DNA of 64,000 nt. It comes from Mariannaea sp. PMI_226 (Eukaryota > Ascomycota > Sordariomycetes > Hypocreales > Nectriaceae). The notes below the pieces were generated by a model. The model made no database searches, was not told where the DNA came from, and was given only the letters and a program-made list of their open reading frames with translations. Positions 1 through 11,405 of the stretch are shown piece after piece (position 1 is the stretch's first letter; each line of letters opens with the position of its first letter). A program made the translations under genes and the position numbers. The stretch spans positions 744,001 to 808,000 of the forward strand of contig JANFOG010000006.1 of NCBI GenBank assembly GCA_024336345.1, written 5' to 3'.

Positions 1-977
1 AATTACCCTACTGCCAACCTTACCTTACCTTACCCTACCCTCCCCCCCCAAAAAAGCCCCGCCGCCTTCGTTTTCTCCAAGGGCAAACACCAACGAATTT
101 CGCAAAGAAGACGCCCCTCCCCCAAAGGCCATAATCCACCTTCACCCACATCACACGGCGAGCCCACCCTGCGTCTACAGTCCACTTCTGCGCCGACTTC
201 GACCAGGGTTTCTGTGGTTTTTTTTTTCTTCTTCCCTGCGTCTTGGTCCTGGTCTTGCTCCTTTGGTCCTTTTTTGCTGTTTTGGCGTTTGCTCTCGACC
301 CTTGGGCCACCTTTTCCCCCCCTCCTGCTCCGAAAGTCTGGCCCCGCGTTGACTGGTCTCTCAAATCCACCAACGATCGATTCAAAGAGGAGAGGCGTGG
401 GCACCAGCATATTTGGTACAAGCCCGTCGCAACGCCGCGACCGAAGCATCGTGACCTCCCTCGTCTGGTGGTTTCTTTGCCTTCTTCTCTCGTCCTTCTT
501 TTTCCTCATCCTCCTCCGCCTCTTCCCCCTCCCCTTCTTTATTATTTATTCTCTGTACCCTTCCTCAACTAGTCCTTGGCAAGACTTGACGAAGAGACAA
601 GGCCGTTCCCTTCCCATCCCATCCCCTCCTCACCACCCCCAGGAGCAACTAACTACTGCCGCATCCTGTGCTGCTGATTTCGTTTCTGCACCTGCATTGG
701 CCGGTCCTGTCGCCCGCAGTGTTCATAGATCCACCGCCATACGTTCGTTTTACGTACTGCCCTCTGATCTTTTGTTGCCATCCCATTACCTTTCGTGGTC
801 CTCTTTGCTCTGTGCTCTCCGCCCGCCAACCGATTTACGTCTCATTCGACAAATAAAACCCCGGCACTGGCTTGGCACCGTGCAATCACACCCTCCGAGT
901 GAGACGCGCGCTTCTTCCTTCACTTCTCTCTCTTGGTCCTGCGAATTCCCTCCTCGGCTTCGAGAGAGCGCGCGATT
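1..977 (+). promoter_or_regulatory. Pyrimidine-rich, ATG-free upstream region / probable 5' leader of nmr1
   Basis: This stretch precedes the nmr1 start codon. It is strongly C/T-rich on the + strand and opens with TACCT-type pentamers at about 20-45. Reading every line, I find no ATG on the + strand between 1 and the start codon at 978, although TAA, TAG and TGA occur. Absence of upstream AUGs over almost 1 kb is what a long, efficiently scanned leader would look like, but a promoter portion must be included and the transcription start cannot be placed. I saw no HGATAR site for a GATA nitrogen regulator here. Open frames in this stretch are consequences of the pyrimidine bias and resemble no protein. 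Confidence 0.5.
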
Positions 978-2369
978 ATGCCCGCTCAACTAAACGGGTC
1001 CATGACCGCCAATATCCCCATCCGAATCCCCGGCGACCAGACCAACACCACCACTACTGTCTTGATCAAGCAGCATAAGCACTCGCGATCATCGTACTCC
1101 GAGTCCTCCCCTCTCGCAAACTCCCGAAACAACTCGTTGACATTCCGACCACCAAAGAGACTCATGTCCAACCCCGATAAGACTATCGCCGTCATCAATG
1201 CTAGCGGAAGGCAGGCGGCATCCCTCATCCGTGTCGCCACCGCTGTTGGGTATCATGTCCGCGCTCAGTTGAGAAATCTTGAGGGCGTTGTTGCCACAGA
1301 GGTGTCAAGCAACCCAAACGTAACCATTTTCGTCGGCGAGCTTTATAACAGACACTCTCCTTCCGAGGCGAATAGGGATGTAACCAAGCATGGTCCTCTT
1401 GTTGGTGTTGGCGTCAACTACGAGTTGATCTCAAATCTCTTCCGCGGGGCTCAACTCGCTTTCATCAACACCACATTTTATGGCGACGAGATCCAGATCG
1501 GAAAGGCCCTTGCTGATGCTGCCAAGCGCGCGGGGGTTCAGCACTACGTCTACTCATCGATGCCTGACCACGCCGCATATAACTCTAAGTGGCCTTCATT
1601 ACCCCTCTGGGCTGCCAAGCATGAAGTTGAGCAGTATGTGCGACATCTAGGACTTCCTGCCACTTTTGTCTACACTGGCATCTACAACAATAACTTCACG
1701 TCCCTCAAGTATCCCCTCTTCTGCATGGATCTCCAGAAGGATGGTTCGTTCGTGTGGGAGGCGCCGTTCCACGAGGATGCAAAGCTACCATGGTTGGATG
1801 CTGAACATGATGTCGGGCCTGCTGTGTTGCAAATCTTCAAGGACGGGCCATCCAAATGGAAAGGGGAACGTATTGCCCTCGCGTATGAGTACTTGAGCCC
1901 GAGAGAAGTTTGCAGGCTCTTTTCTCGAGGTGTCGGTCGTCCAGTACGCTATGTCAGGGGCCCCATCGAGATTAATGTCAGAATCCCTGTTGGCTATCGA
2001 GAACAACTTGTTGGGCTAGAGAAACTTTTCAGCCCGAAGGAGAGGGATTTCCGGAAGCAACCTGCCTACTTTGGCGACCCTAAGCTTGAGATCAGTTGCC
2101 CGAGCGAAGCTTTGGAACTGTGGGAAGGTCCCAGAGGAATTGAGGAATATGCGAGAGAGGTGTTCCCCTTGGAAGAGGAAGCCAATGGCTTGACGTGGAT
2201 GCTGGAAGATGAATATAATAACGACGAGGAAGTTGATATACACGCGGCTGCCACGTCTGTCGAACAACTAAGAATCAACAACGATGACGAAGATAGTGAC
2301 GACGACGACAACGACGACGTATTAGTCATGAGAGGTCGTAAAAGGGACGAAGAAGGGTGGCTGGCATAA
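978..2369 (+). CDS. nmr1: Nitrogen metabolite repression regulator NMR1/NmrA
   Basis: Single-exon gene for 463 residues. NmrA-family proteins are NAD(P)-binding, catalytically inactive relatives of short-chain dehydrogenases that bind GATA activators (AreA/NIT2) and restrain nitrogen catabolic genes when preferred nitrogen is present. The Rossmann fold starts near residue 68 with KTIAVINASGRQAASLIR, the NmrA form of the dinucleotide loop; further family stretches are RAGVQHYVYSSMPDH and ATFVYTGIYNNNF. About 62 residues (basic, Ser/Asn-rich) precede the core, compared with Aspergillus NmrA which begins almost at the core; an internal Met at residue 63 (base 1164) could give a short form. The C terminus is highly acidic (DEDSDDDDNDD) and ends EEGWLA. 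The ATG at 978 is the first in the window on this strand. Family assignment is firm; the DNA-level regulation is not visible. Confidence 0.93.
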   Translation: MPAQLNGSMTANIPIRIPGDQTNTTTTVLIKQHKHSRSSYSESSPLANSRNNSLTFRPPKRLMSNPDKTIAVINASGRQAASLIRVATAVGYHVRAQLRNLEGVVATEVSSNPNVTIFVGELYNRHSPSEANRDVTKHGPLVGVGVNYELISNLFRGAQLAFINTTFYGDEIQIGKALADAAKRAGVQHYVYSSMPDHAAYNSKWPSLPLWAAKHEVEQYVRHLGLPATFVYTGIYNNNFTSLKYPLFCMDLQKDGSFVWEAPFHEDAKLPWLDAEHDVGPAVLQIFKDGPSKWKGERIALAYEYLSPREVCRLFSRGVGRPVRYVRGPIEINVRIPVGYREQLVGLEKLFSPKERDFRKQPAYFGDPKLEISCPSEALELWEGPRGIEEYAREVFPLEEEANGLTWMLEDEYNNDEEVDIHAAATSVEQLRINNDDEDSDDDDNDDVLVMRGRKRDEEGWLA

Positions 2370-5300
2370 TGGCTTCGTCTTTCACTCAGGGGATATGACA
2401 TACTCGTTCTTCAACCCTCTCGACGAGACACAAAAAGAAAAAAAGAAAGTTGGGACAAAAAGGAAAAGCGCAGGAATTAAACGAAAGGAGATGACATCAA
2501 AAAGAAGAAAAGACAGATCAGGAAATGATTCTGGGAAATCCATTCTGGGCCGGAAAGGTGGCTGGCGGATCGGACGGCGATATGCATTTGGGTTGAGCGG
2601 AGTTGTGCTGTTTATTTGGATAAGGGGGATCCAGGCCTATTCATTATGATTTTGAGACGGCGTAATATTGGGTGATTTGGTCTGGAAATGAGACCTTCTT
2701 CATGGCTGGTTGATGACGGATCTTAGGAGAAGATGTGTGAAGAAAAGAAACTGAATATAACGAATCACCAAACCCCCGCCTTTGCGGTTCTTGCCCCTTG
2801 CTCACTGATTTCCCTCCCGTGTCTTTCCAATTTGGCTTAGAAGACTACAATGTGTTCTTATTAAACTCACCAAGATGTTTGATAGTTTCTGTATACTCAC
2901 CCAATCTAGACTTCTCGGGCGAGGATGAAGGGCGGCAAGCGATGATGCGTAATGACGAGCAAAGATACCCACGGTAACCAACAGATTGTATATCCTTATC
3001 AGGGGACCAGTATCAGGAAAGATATCGCTTATCTATCTGTCCACGTCCGATAGATGATCTGATGCGATGATGACGTCTCGGTCTGAACAAAGATGGGCGA
3101 TAAGAGAGTATGGGGAAGGGAAGAGAAATCTCGGAGAACTCGGTGGCAGGAGATTTGTGTGGGATGCAGGCACTTGCGGGCCGGTTTGGCCCATGCTTCC
3201 CTCACTCCCTTTCTCCCTCTCTCTGTGTGTGTGGCTTCTCTTTCAGTCTTCTTTCTTTCTCCCCCCACAGTCTATTCACTCGTCGCCTGTGTCAAACCGG
3301 CTTTGTTGAGCTGGTGGGCTGCGTCACAGGAGATGGAGCGTTGTGTGACGGCGGGGACAGACAGGGCGAGGTAGGCAAGAAAGCCATTTGCAAGATATTT
3401 TCGCTGGTCAGCAAGGAAGAGATGGATGGCTCAGTAGGAAGCGAGCGGGAGAGACGGGGCGAGAGATTGAACCCATGCTGGTAGCAAAGGAGACGGGCAA
3501 AAGGAATTGTCTGGGGAAGAACGATGTGGGAGAAGAATTTACGACCCGGCTTCCCAGGTGAAGAAGAAGAATAAAAAAAAACGTGCAGATCTTGGGGGTC
3601 TCACCGCGTGTGTCTTATACCAATCGCCCTCCGTCGTCTTCTCGATCATCCATCATCTTTCATTCTTGTGCCCCCGCTCTCACTCACCTCTGTTCCTCTC
3701 CCGCTGGGTCTCGGTTCGCCCGCACGGCCCCGTGGGGTTGAAGCACATGGCGAGCGGGTTTTTTTTTGTGGTAAGCTACCTACTTTATTTCATTTGAATG
3801 GCTCTTGTCTACTGTCAATCATTTGACCAGAGGAAAGGCAAATAAGTGTGAATGGGGGGAGAAACCAACAAAAAGGAAGGCCGTTTGGTTTGGTTGGTTG
3901 GGCGTGGGGGGTTGGCTATCTAAGTCGAGGGACAAGACAGGGTCAAGGCGGGCGCGGGCAGCGGTGGGCAACGCGGGATGGGGGGAGCTTCGATAACTGA
4001 AGTGCCTATTACGCACACAAAGAAAAGGTGATATGTATGCTGTGCATGCAGAATACCTAGGTAAACGACAAAAGAGAATGCGGGGGAATGGGAGGGCAGA
4101 GGAGGGCAAAAGTGGGCAAAGGGGGAGGAAAGGGTGAAAGCTGGGAGCTTGCGTCTTTGAGGCTGCAAGAGTTGCAAGGGATGCAAGGGGAAGACGACAA
4201 GTTTTATCCTATCGGATTACATTTAGCAATCTTTCCATGCGGAGGGTTTGCTGCTCAAGAAAGACAAAAAGAGCCACGGTGCCACGGTGAGCTGGGGTAA
4301 TTCCGCTTTTCTTATCGCCAACCAGGGCCGAAAGGCCAACAACAACACACATGAGATGAGAAGCGTCAACTAGCCTTCTGACCCCCGCACCGGGAACAGG
4401 TCCCGTGAAAGGAAAGAAAAAGAGGGAGCAGGGAGTCTCCCGTCTAGACTCTGGAGAAGAAGAAAAAAAGTGTCTAAAATAGTACAGATATCATGACTTG
4501 CACTGAGTGACGCAAGTGTCTGTGTCGGCACGAGGACGGAGCTTGGGTAGCGGACCGTATCATGATATCCAGTTGGATGGACGGTGATTATTGACAACGC
4601 CACACGCCAACGCAGCAAAAAAACAAAGTGCCACTATTTCCCCCAAGGCTTACTTCGACTTACATCCTTGTTTAGATTCAAGTATTATGAAATTGTATCT
4701 TCAAATATAACAAAGCTTGATGATGGTGTTGACACACAGTAACTGATTTGACTGAGTGTTTTCCTTGGTCAGCCCACGGGGCATCATCACATAATAACCA
4801 GAGCCCCTCCTCTTCCCCTTTCACCCGGCTCTTGAATATCCTGATTTCTTGAGCCCTTTGTCGTGTTTCTTCCTCACGTCTGCGGTTACACCCAGCACGG
4901 CCCCCCTCTCGGGAGGATATGTTCAGATCATCTTGAACGATTGTCAAGATTTCCGGAGCTGGGGCCAACAGAAACATATGCCGGTGGCAAAAAAAACACG
5001 CGAAAGCAGGTATTGCTACGAGACCATAGGTCCAAAACATTACAGCAAGGGGGCGATTTACATTAGTGAAGCCAACAAGGGGGATGTGATTTGCACCTAG
5101 ACCCGCCGATAAGACCGTGGTGCAAAGATCCACCACCTCGCTCATTGACATCGTGTGATGAGGGGGTCTTGACGGAATTGTGTGTTCTAGAGAAGTGTAT
5201 GAGGACGAACAGGTCGATGAGAGAGTAAAAAGCACGTACAACCCCGGATGGTTCCATATCCTGATTTTGAAATGTGTCACATAGTCTTCTCCAGAAGAAT

Positions 5301-6511
5301 GCATTGCTCAATCTCTTAACACACTTTGCACATGTCGTACTGGGTGGCCGCGACGGCCATCAGGAAGCAATTGACTTAAAGGAACACCAAATTGACTGAT
5401 CTTGATGTGATGTGAGCTCTCATCTTGACCTTGTTGCAAGGCGGGATACAACCTATGAAAAGAAATCGTGAAGACAGATAAGAGATAAGAGGCGAAAAAG
5501 GGGGGAGAGGGGAGAGAGGGCTTGGGATTGAAGGATACGACGTCATCGAGAACACCTTGTAAGCTCCGTCATTGCAACTTGACACCTGAGAGATGAGGTG
5601 CCTGTACTTGTTGCTCAAGGTCCTTAGTTCTTTACTTGAACATTTAACGTAGTACCTCTGAGGATCAAGGAGAGGATGGGAATCAAGAAATACGGTTCGG
5701 GATAGGGGATGAGCCGAGCCATCGTATTACTTATCCCGATCATTTGTAACTCGGCAGCAAGGACCCCCTCCTGGTCTTCTTGGGGGCCTTGAGTTGCTTG
5801 GTTTCGTCTCAGCTACGCCAAAAGGAGACCGAGATGCAGCATACGATGGCAAGAAATGTGTATACCAGTATCCCTGGGGGAAGAGGACATACATGGTTTT
5901 TTTTTATGTCATCTCGATATGGCCACTGAGGATAGGATACCAGCCTTGCTGGAAATCTTTAGTCAATTCAATTGTACATTGTCCTCGTTTGTAACGAACT
6001 AGGTCCATGACATTTTCGATTGAATCACAGCATGAGCCTGCATTTTAACAGGAGATACAGGTTGTGACCGAGGCTTGAGACTGAGAGTCGTCCTACCTGG
6101 ACCTAATAGGATATGTTAACTATCTACCATTGAAAAAGAAGATTTCAATTGTGTTGGATGATATAGAAAAAGGCCGTATCAAGCACAAGATGACATTTCT
6201 TTGAGACAAGGCTCTTGAAATTGGTCAACGCGCGTCAAAGCAACACCCATGAAAGCTATGATTTCAATCAAGCATCGATTTTCTCGCCCAATTGATAACC
6301 GAAACCTCTAGTAATATCCTAAGAACAAAAAAAAGAGACTATTCACGAACTGTGTGTACATAGTATGAGGCAAATGTATGTTGCGTCCTTCGAAGTCCAG
6401 GCTGGCCCCCCTTTTTGCATATCCATACGGGCCAACAACAAAAATGGAAAAAGAAACACAAAAAAAAAAGAGAGGACAAGCTCATAATATGAACTTGTCG
6501 TGCGTGATTGA
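2370..6511. other. Gene-free interval between nmr1 and tRNA-Arg
   Basis: No recognisable gene in 4.1 kb. The first few hundred bases after nmr1 are A/G-rich and probably hold its 3' UTR. Pyrimidine/purine tracts occur near 3200-3270 and 5490-5520. One 208-codon open frame on the minus strand (4678-5304) has a hydrophobic segment but no family resemblance, and an open frame of this size is expected by chance in a window of this length. Low-complexity runs are scattered; no inverted-repeat transposon ends or transposase fragments were recognised. Confidence 0.5.
6460..6469 (-). terminator. Possible RNA polymerase III terminator of tRNA-Arg
   Basis: A run of about ten A on the + strand is a T-run on the transcribed strand, roughly 40 nt past the 3' end of the tRNA. 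Pol III stops at runs of four or more T; no closer T-run was seen, so this is the nearest candidate. The distance is longer than usual, which lowers confidence. Confidence 0.4.
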
Positions 6512-6597
6512 CGACCACGCCAGGAGTCGAACCTGGAATCTTCAGAGGATTAAGGGATGACCGAAATCTGACGCCTTAGCCATTAGGCCACGCGGCC
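6512..6597 (-). tRNA. tRNA-Arg (anticodon UCG) with a 13-nt intron
   Basis: On the minus strand the sequence folds into a full cloverleaf. The acceptor stem is GGCCGCG paired with CGTGGTC (G-U pairs allowed) with discriminator G at 6512. The D-arm follows as TGGCCTAATGGCTAAGGC, and the anticodon stem is TCAGA/TCTGA. The T-arm CCAGG-TTCGACT-CCTGG contains a good B box. The anticodon TCG lies at 6562-6564. Removing bases 6548-6560 (13 nt, directly after position 37) leaves a 7-base anticodon loop, the canonical intron position in nuclear tRNAs. Mature length is 73 nt before CCA addition. It reads CGA arginine codons. Confidence 0.93.
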
Positions 6598-7257
6598 GAA
6601 TTGGGAAAATGAAGTGTTATTGAGGAGAATGTGGTGGGCTCCATGGGAGGGAGAAGACGAACAGGGCACGATTCCGAAGGGAGTTGGGTGGTGTATGTGT
6701 TGGACAAACAAAGATGGAGTTGAGATGGAAGGCATTCAACTTGCCTTCCCTCCCCATAACATGAAAAATAGTTAATATTATGCAATTTCAGCACATTGAT
6801 TGATTTCTTGGGTCTTCAATTCCATCATTTCTCTTCTCATTTTTCTTTATTCCTGTGGTTGCGAATAGTTTCTTTGTGATGAAAGTGCTAGGCAAACGCC
6901 CAGAATCCGGTGTCCGCATAAAGTATAAAGTAGCAAACATGCCGCCATGAGAGATGTTCATGTATGAACTCATCTAATCTACAATTATCATAGTAACCGC
7001 CTCTGACTCTACTTTTTCTCATGTTAAAAATTTTTATACATATAAAGTAAGGTACAAATATATTAACAGTTACTAGTCCCCAACCACAACTCCTCGCGGG
7101 CAATGCCGGGTCCTGGTCTAATATGCGCGCTTCATGATTTCTATTCCCTTCCCATCAAAGTGCCTTCTTTTTTTTTTCCCTCTCCCCTTTCCCCCGGCTA
7201 GAGGTTCCTTATATATCCTCCTCCTTTCCCATAAAGAAAAAAAATTTGAGAAAAATC
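6598..7257. other. Intergenic: upstream of tRNA-Arg and downstream of ERG2
   Basis: About 660 bases with no gene seen. It contains T/A-rich stretches (about 6830-6850, 7025-7050) and the probable 3' UTR of the leftward ERG2 gene, including pyrimidine runs near 7165-7200. Confidence 0.5.
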
Positions 7258-8018
7258 TTACAACTTGCCCTTCAACAAGTTGGCAATCATCTCACGGCCG
7301 GTGATACGGGTGGTGTGCCACAGGGTAGGGAAGTCGAGGGTGCTGGACAGACCATCCGCGAAGCCGAAGAACAGCATGGGAGGGATCCAGCCGCGAGCAT
7401 ACTCCATGGCGAAGCAGCCTTCAGGCATCTTGTACTGCTTGACGTCGCCGCGGCGCAGGTGGTGGATGCTGCCGGCAGGGTACACCTCGGGCTCGTACTC
7501 GCCGGGGACGTAGGCGAGCTGGGTGCCGGAGAGGATGTGGAAGTAGTCGTCGGCCGTGTGGCGGCCAGTGTGGCCCTCGGTGCCAATTGCAGTGCCGAAG
7601 ATAATGAGGTACTCAGTCACACCTGGAGAAGAAGAAAAAGAGAGAACGAATTAGCACGCTGAAAGGGAGAGAGAGAGAGATGGGGAGAGGTAAAGAGAGT
7701 CTTACTGGCGTGGATGATGTACATAGCACCCATGGCACCACCGGCATTGTTGAACACCCACTCCTCGTTGAGGTTGATGTGAGCGGGCAGCTTCTCGTGG
7801 AGCTCGGTGGTGATGTACTTGACCACCTCGCGGGTGTTGTTGCCATGCTGAGCCAGGGCGCGCTTAGACAAGTCGTCGAGGTGTTCGAGATCGAGGACGT
7901 AGAACTTGTCAAGGTTCTGCTCCAGGACGTAGAAGACGGAGGCCAACAGACCGGTCAGCAGGGCGAGAATGCCCAGGAGACGGCTGATGCCGCTGGGCGC
8001 GTTATCGGACTTGGGCAT
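7258..8018 (-). CDS. erg2: C-8 sterol isomerase ERG2
   Basis: Two exons (8018-7706 and 7622-7258; intron GTAAGA..CAG, 83 nt) encode 225 residues, the usual size of the family. ERG2 shifts the C8=C9 double bond of fecosterol to C7=C8 in ergosterol synthesis, in the ER membrane; it is related to the mammalian sigma-1 receptor and is the target of morpholine fungicides. Residues about 12-31 form a single membrane anchor ([21 protein letters not shown] region). Downstream come the family signatures [40 protein letters not shown] and [19 protein letters not shown]. The splice restores HASVTEYL across the junction. The ATG at 8016-8018 is the first Met before the anchor. The next gene upstream, IES1, runs in the same direction over 1.3 kb away, so there is no shared promoter. 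Confidence 0.96.
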
Positions 8019-9327
8019 TTTGGTTCCCTTTTTTCTTCGTTTCTTTCAACAACTAATATAAGACGAAAGATTGCAATTGAGAGAGAGAAAAGGATGAGGA
8101 GCAAAAGCCTTCAGTCAATTGGCCTGGGCTGAAGGTGATATGGAAGAAAGTGAAGATGCAAACCATACAGATCCAATGGATCATGGAAGGGAGGGAGATG
8201 GGCACGATAATTAATTTAGTTTGAGGATATTCGCAGTGGAGAATACCAGGGGGGTCCCCCCTCCTCCCCTACCGCAGTAGCTTACAATGGACAAAAAATT
8301 AGAAGCGAGACCATCTCATCTCATCTGCCGGACCTCACCGCTTCGGGACCCGTAAACTCCGCGTTCTACGTACCTTGTTAGCTTGTGCTCAACTTTTGGT
8401 ACCTGGAGTAACGCTTCCTGGTTACTCTCTCATATGTTTTATTTTCTTTTTGTGTTTTTTTCTATGGAGTCCCCTTCTGAAAAAAGTGAAGCGTTGAGAT
8501 TTGGACGGGGAATTAGCCGGTTGGTTACTTTTGTCTGTACTCCGGAACTACTGTGTAAAAGGGACCCGTACTCTAATGGCGTCCAGATGTGTGTACCTCG
8601 TCCTTAACCGTTTTCGTGTTCGGGTTTCATCCATCTTCAACCCTCCATAACAAACCTGGTTGAACTACTTGACGTACATCCAGTACATCCGCCCTTCTAA
8701 TGCAGCTACTTCCGACATGCAGGCAGACAAGAAGTAATCCAGCAAATGGGAATCATTCATTTACCAACTCAAGGCAAGGTAGGTAGATAGTAGCTAACCA
8801 TTGATGAAATGTATCTGTACTGGGCTTTTTTTCCCCTCTTCTCTTCTCACAGTCGAGTCCTGACAAGTTTCAAAAAGTCTAGTATCTTCCTATATTTATT
8901 ATAGTGTATTGTCTCCCACCAATTCATTCCCTCAGGACGTGGCTCAGCAAACGCCAAGTGCCCCCGTGAATTCCAAGAGTGCCCTGATTCTCGTACATAG
9001 ATAGTAACCACCATATCTCCAACGCCTTCGTACTGTACGTACGTAAGTTACATTACAAGCTGCAAGAAGAGCAAGCAAGCAGTCAAGCAAACAGATAAAG
9101 AGGAAGAGCAAAACAAAAGAAAAACAAGAAGAAGAAAAGATAGAGGAAGAGAACATGAGCAAGCAGAAAGAAAAGCCAACCCCCCTTTAAATAAGCCCGC
9201 GGAAACCATGCAATAAGCGCTTCATGTCGTTTTCAAGACCGCTCTTCGCTCATCTTCCCTACATTCACAGACCTTTTTTTTTCGCACCCCTTTCCCCCCC
9301 CAGTTCAGATTTTTTGTGCTGTCCGCT
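8019..9327. other. Intergenic: ERG2 promoter and IES1 3' region
   Basis: No gene seen in 1.3 kb. Features are T-rich runs near 8440-8465 and 8825-8845, a GTACGTACGTA alternating tract near 9035-9046, and a purine-rich AAGAAGAG stretch at about 9060-9180. These bases should hold the ERG2 promoter; I could not identify a sterol regulatory element with confidence. Confidence 0.5.
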
Positions 9328-11405
9328 CTAATCAAGATCGGAATCACCCAGAACTGTGTCTCCATCCACACCTGGTGCATTGTCTGGATCGTCCATCTCC
9401 TCCGGGAGAATGGTTTGATCCTCAATATCGCCGTCATCCATATCTCCCATTGTGACATCTCCAAGAGTCATGTCACCAACCGTGATATCACCCAAAGTCT
9501 CATCACCCATCGTCATGTCTCCAACAGTCATGTCTCCATTGACGTCTCCACCCAGCTTCGATACGTCTCCTTCTTGCTCGGCATCTTCCTCCTCCTTAAT
9601 CTCCTTCTTCTGCCGAGGCCTCTTAACCGGGGCAACAACGCCAAGTGTAACATTGTTTGAACCCCACCGAGAAAGTCGACGAGCTGATCGTCTTAGAGCA
9701 GCGGCATAGGAGCTCACTTCTTCACCAAAGTCGTCGTCTTCATTGGCAAGCAGGCACAGCCCACCAATGCCCGTCTCTCGGAATAGTCCTGAAGCTTTAT
9801 CGCTAGCAAAGGCAAGATTGTGCGGGATCGCGTCCTCGTCATCGCTGTCGTCAAAAGGACTCTCCTGTGCCTCTATTCGCCGGTATGCTCTGTAAATAGC
9901 GCCATCCTGGCGTCGTCCCTTTCGACTCTTGTGATGTTGCTTGCGGAGGCCACGGTCGAGGATGTACTCTACCCTCTGTGCTCGGTTTCGCTCAACAGCC
10001 AACTGATGTGCTGTAGGTGGGCGAGGCTTCCTAGCAATCACACCTTCGCCGCCGCCATGAGCTGGCGAGGAACCCTCAAATATTTGATACTTGAGAGGTG
10101 CACCGCGCCTGGCTGAAGCCAAACCTCGGCCAAGGGCTCTTGGTGGGGGAGTGGATCGGGTACTGTCCATGTCGGACTCGTGCTTTGAGGGCCTGATTCG
10201 AGGCAAAATAGCTGGTCCATCTTCGAACGGTGGCCGAATCTTGCCGCGCTTATTCTCTCGCTCGTTGAGATAAGCCTGATCCATTTCGAGGATCTTTGCT
10301 CGAGTTTTTTGCTTGGTCTTGCCAAACTCAATTTCCTCGGGCGTGTCTACGTTCTCCTTGGCCTGTTCTTCCGCCGTCATCTCCTTCAGCGTAGGCACGC
10401 CTTGATTTGCCACGTCTAGGCCATAGTCCACCCCCGGTCCGAACGGGTTTTCTTCGCAGCCTTCCTCGGTAAAATCGGATTCGAGGTAGAACCACATCAA
10501 CCAAAGGAAGGCTGTTGCGCGCGATTTGCTGGTGTATTGGGTCTTCATAATGAGGTCATGGAATTCGCCCTGGCGAGGAAAATGTAGCTCTGCAATCTTC
10601 TGGGCAGTGTTGCACATAACAAAAATGAGGTTGACGGGGTTTGTCCTCGGAATGCCTTCCTCCTTGATTTTATCTAGTGAATTGGGCTCGTTCCGATCCT
10701 CTGCGCCGCCCTTCAAGATTGACTTGAGTCGAGGAGCATCCTGAAGTTGCTTGTAGGCATGACTATCCTGGTGGGCTTGGAGGGAAGGAATGGCGTGGTA
10801 GGTTCGGAGCTGAGCTCGCATTTCGGGAAAAACTAAAAGAGGTGGTTAGCATGGGGGAGAAAATGCCGTGGTGCGAAGGTGAAGGTCATTTACTCACAGT
10901 TAAGTGTGGTGTTCATGCGACCCACGTTGACCAAGAGGCAAACCATGGCCATGCCCTTGGCAGCTTCCCTGTCACTCAATAGTTTATCTCTCAGAACCTT
11001 GCTGGTCTTGGTGCTGCGAGACATGGTATCGATGTAGAGGTCGGCGAAATTCTGTTTGGGTAGCTTGTCGTCGTAGGAGTTGGTGAAAACGGCCTGCTCA
11101 TTGTCGAAGACGGCTTTAAGAAAGTCGTATTGAATATCCTCTCGCCAAAGGGGCTCGCCATCCTCCTTCTTCAGGTGGCGGATCTTTCCAATCTGTTGTT
11201 GATTGTTGGCATCCTTTCCTTGTGACCCTTTGCCCTTTGCGCGGGTGCTTTTTTCCACAGGCTCGGGGGTAGCATCGGCCATCTGAGTGTCGCCATCTTC
11301 GGTAACGGTGCGAGACGCAAAGGACTTGGCTTCGGGTTGCACAGGTGAGCTTGGAGGCTCGATTTCTGGTGTGGGAGAGCCGGAGGCGGAGGACCGGTCC
11401 GCCAT
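9328..11405 (-). CDS. ies1: INO80 chromatin-remodelling complex subunit, IES1-like
   Basis: Two exons (11405-10898 and 10832-9328; intron GTGAGT..TAG, 65 nt) encode 670 residues, close to the size of yeast Ies1. The N-terminal ~70 residues are disordered and Ser/Pro/Glu-rich. The conserved part follows: EPLWREDIQYDFLKAVF, FADLYIDTMSRSTKTSKVLR, MVCLLVNVGRMNTTLNFFPE and MRAQLRTYHAIPSLQAHQD, then a Trp/Phe-rich segment (ATAFLWLMWFYLESDF). This pattern matches the fungal 'Ino eighty subunit 1' family from memory; that identification is recognition, not a database hit. The protein would act in the nucleus with the INO80 ATPase. The C-terminal half is basic (RKQHHKSRKGRRQ) and then very acidic. At about residues 598-640 it carries roughly nine copies of a GDMTxGD-type unit. 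The splice junction restores TLNFFPEM, supporting the intron. Confidence 0.72.
9430..9560 (-). repeat. In-frame minisatellite encoding GDMT-type repeats
   Basis: Within the IES1-like gene a 12-18-base unit recurs with small changes, coding for GDMTVGD, GDMTMGD, GDITVGD, GDMTLGD, GDVTMGD and similar. The result is a negatively charged, low-complexity tract near the C terminus. The unit is imperfect, so it looks older than a fresh slippage expansion. Confidence 0.85.

Noticed and set aside
214..993. 259-codon open frame upstream of and overlapping nmr1
   Set aside because: Composition is Phe/Ser/Pro/Leu-rich because the DNA is pyrimidine-rich; the frame has no ATG in its body and no family resemblance.
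4678..5304. 208-codon open frame on the minus strand
   Set aside because: It has an ATG and a hydrophobic segment but no homology I recognise and no splice support. An open frame of this size is plausible by chance in 64 kb.
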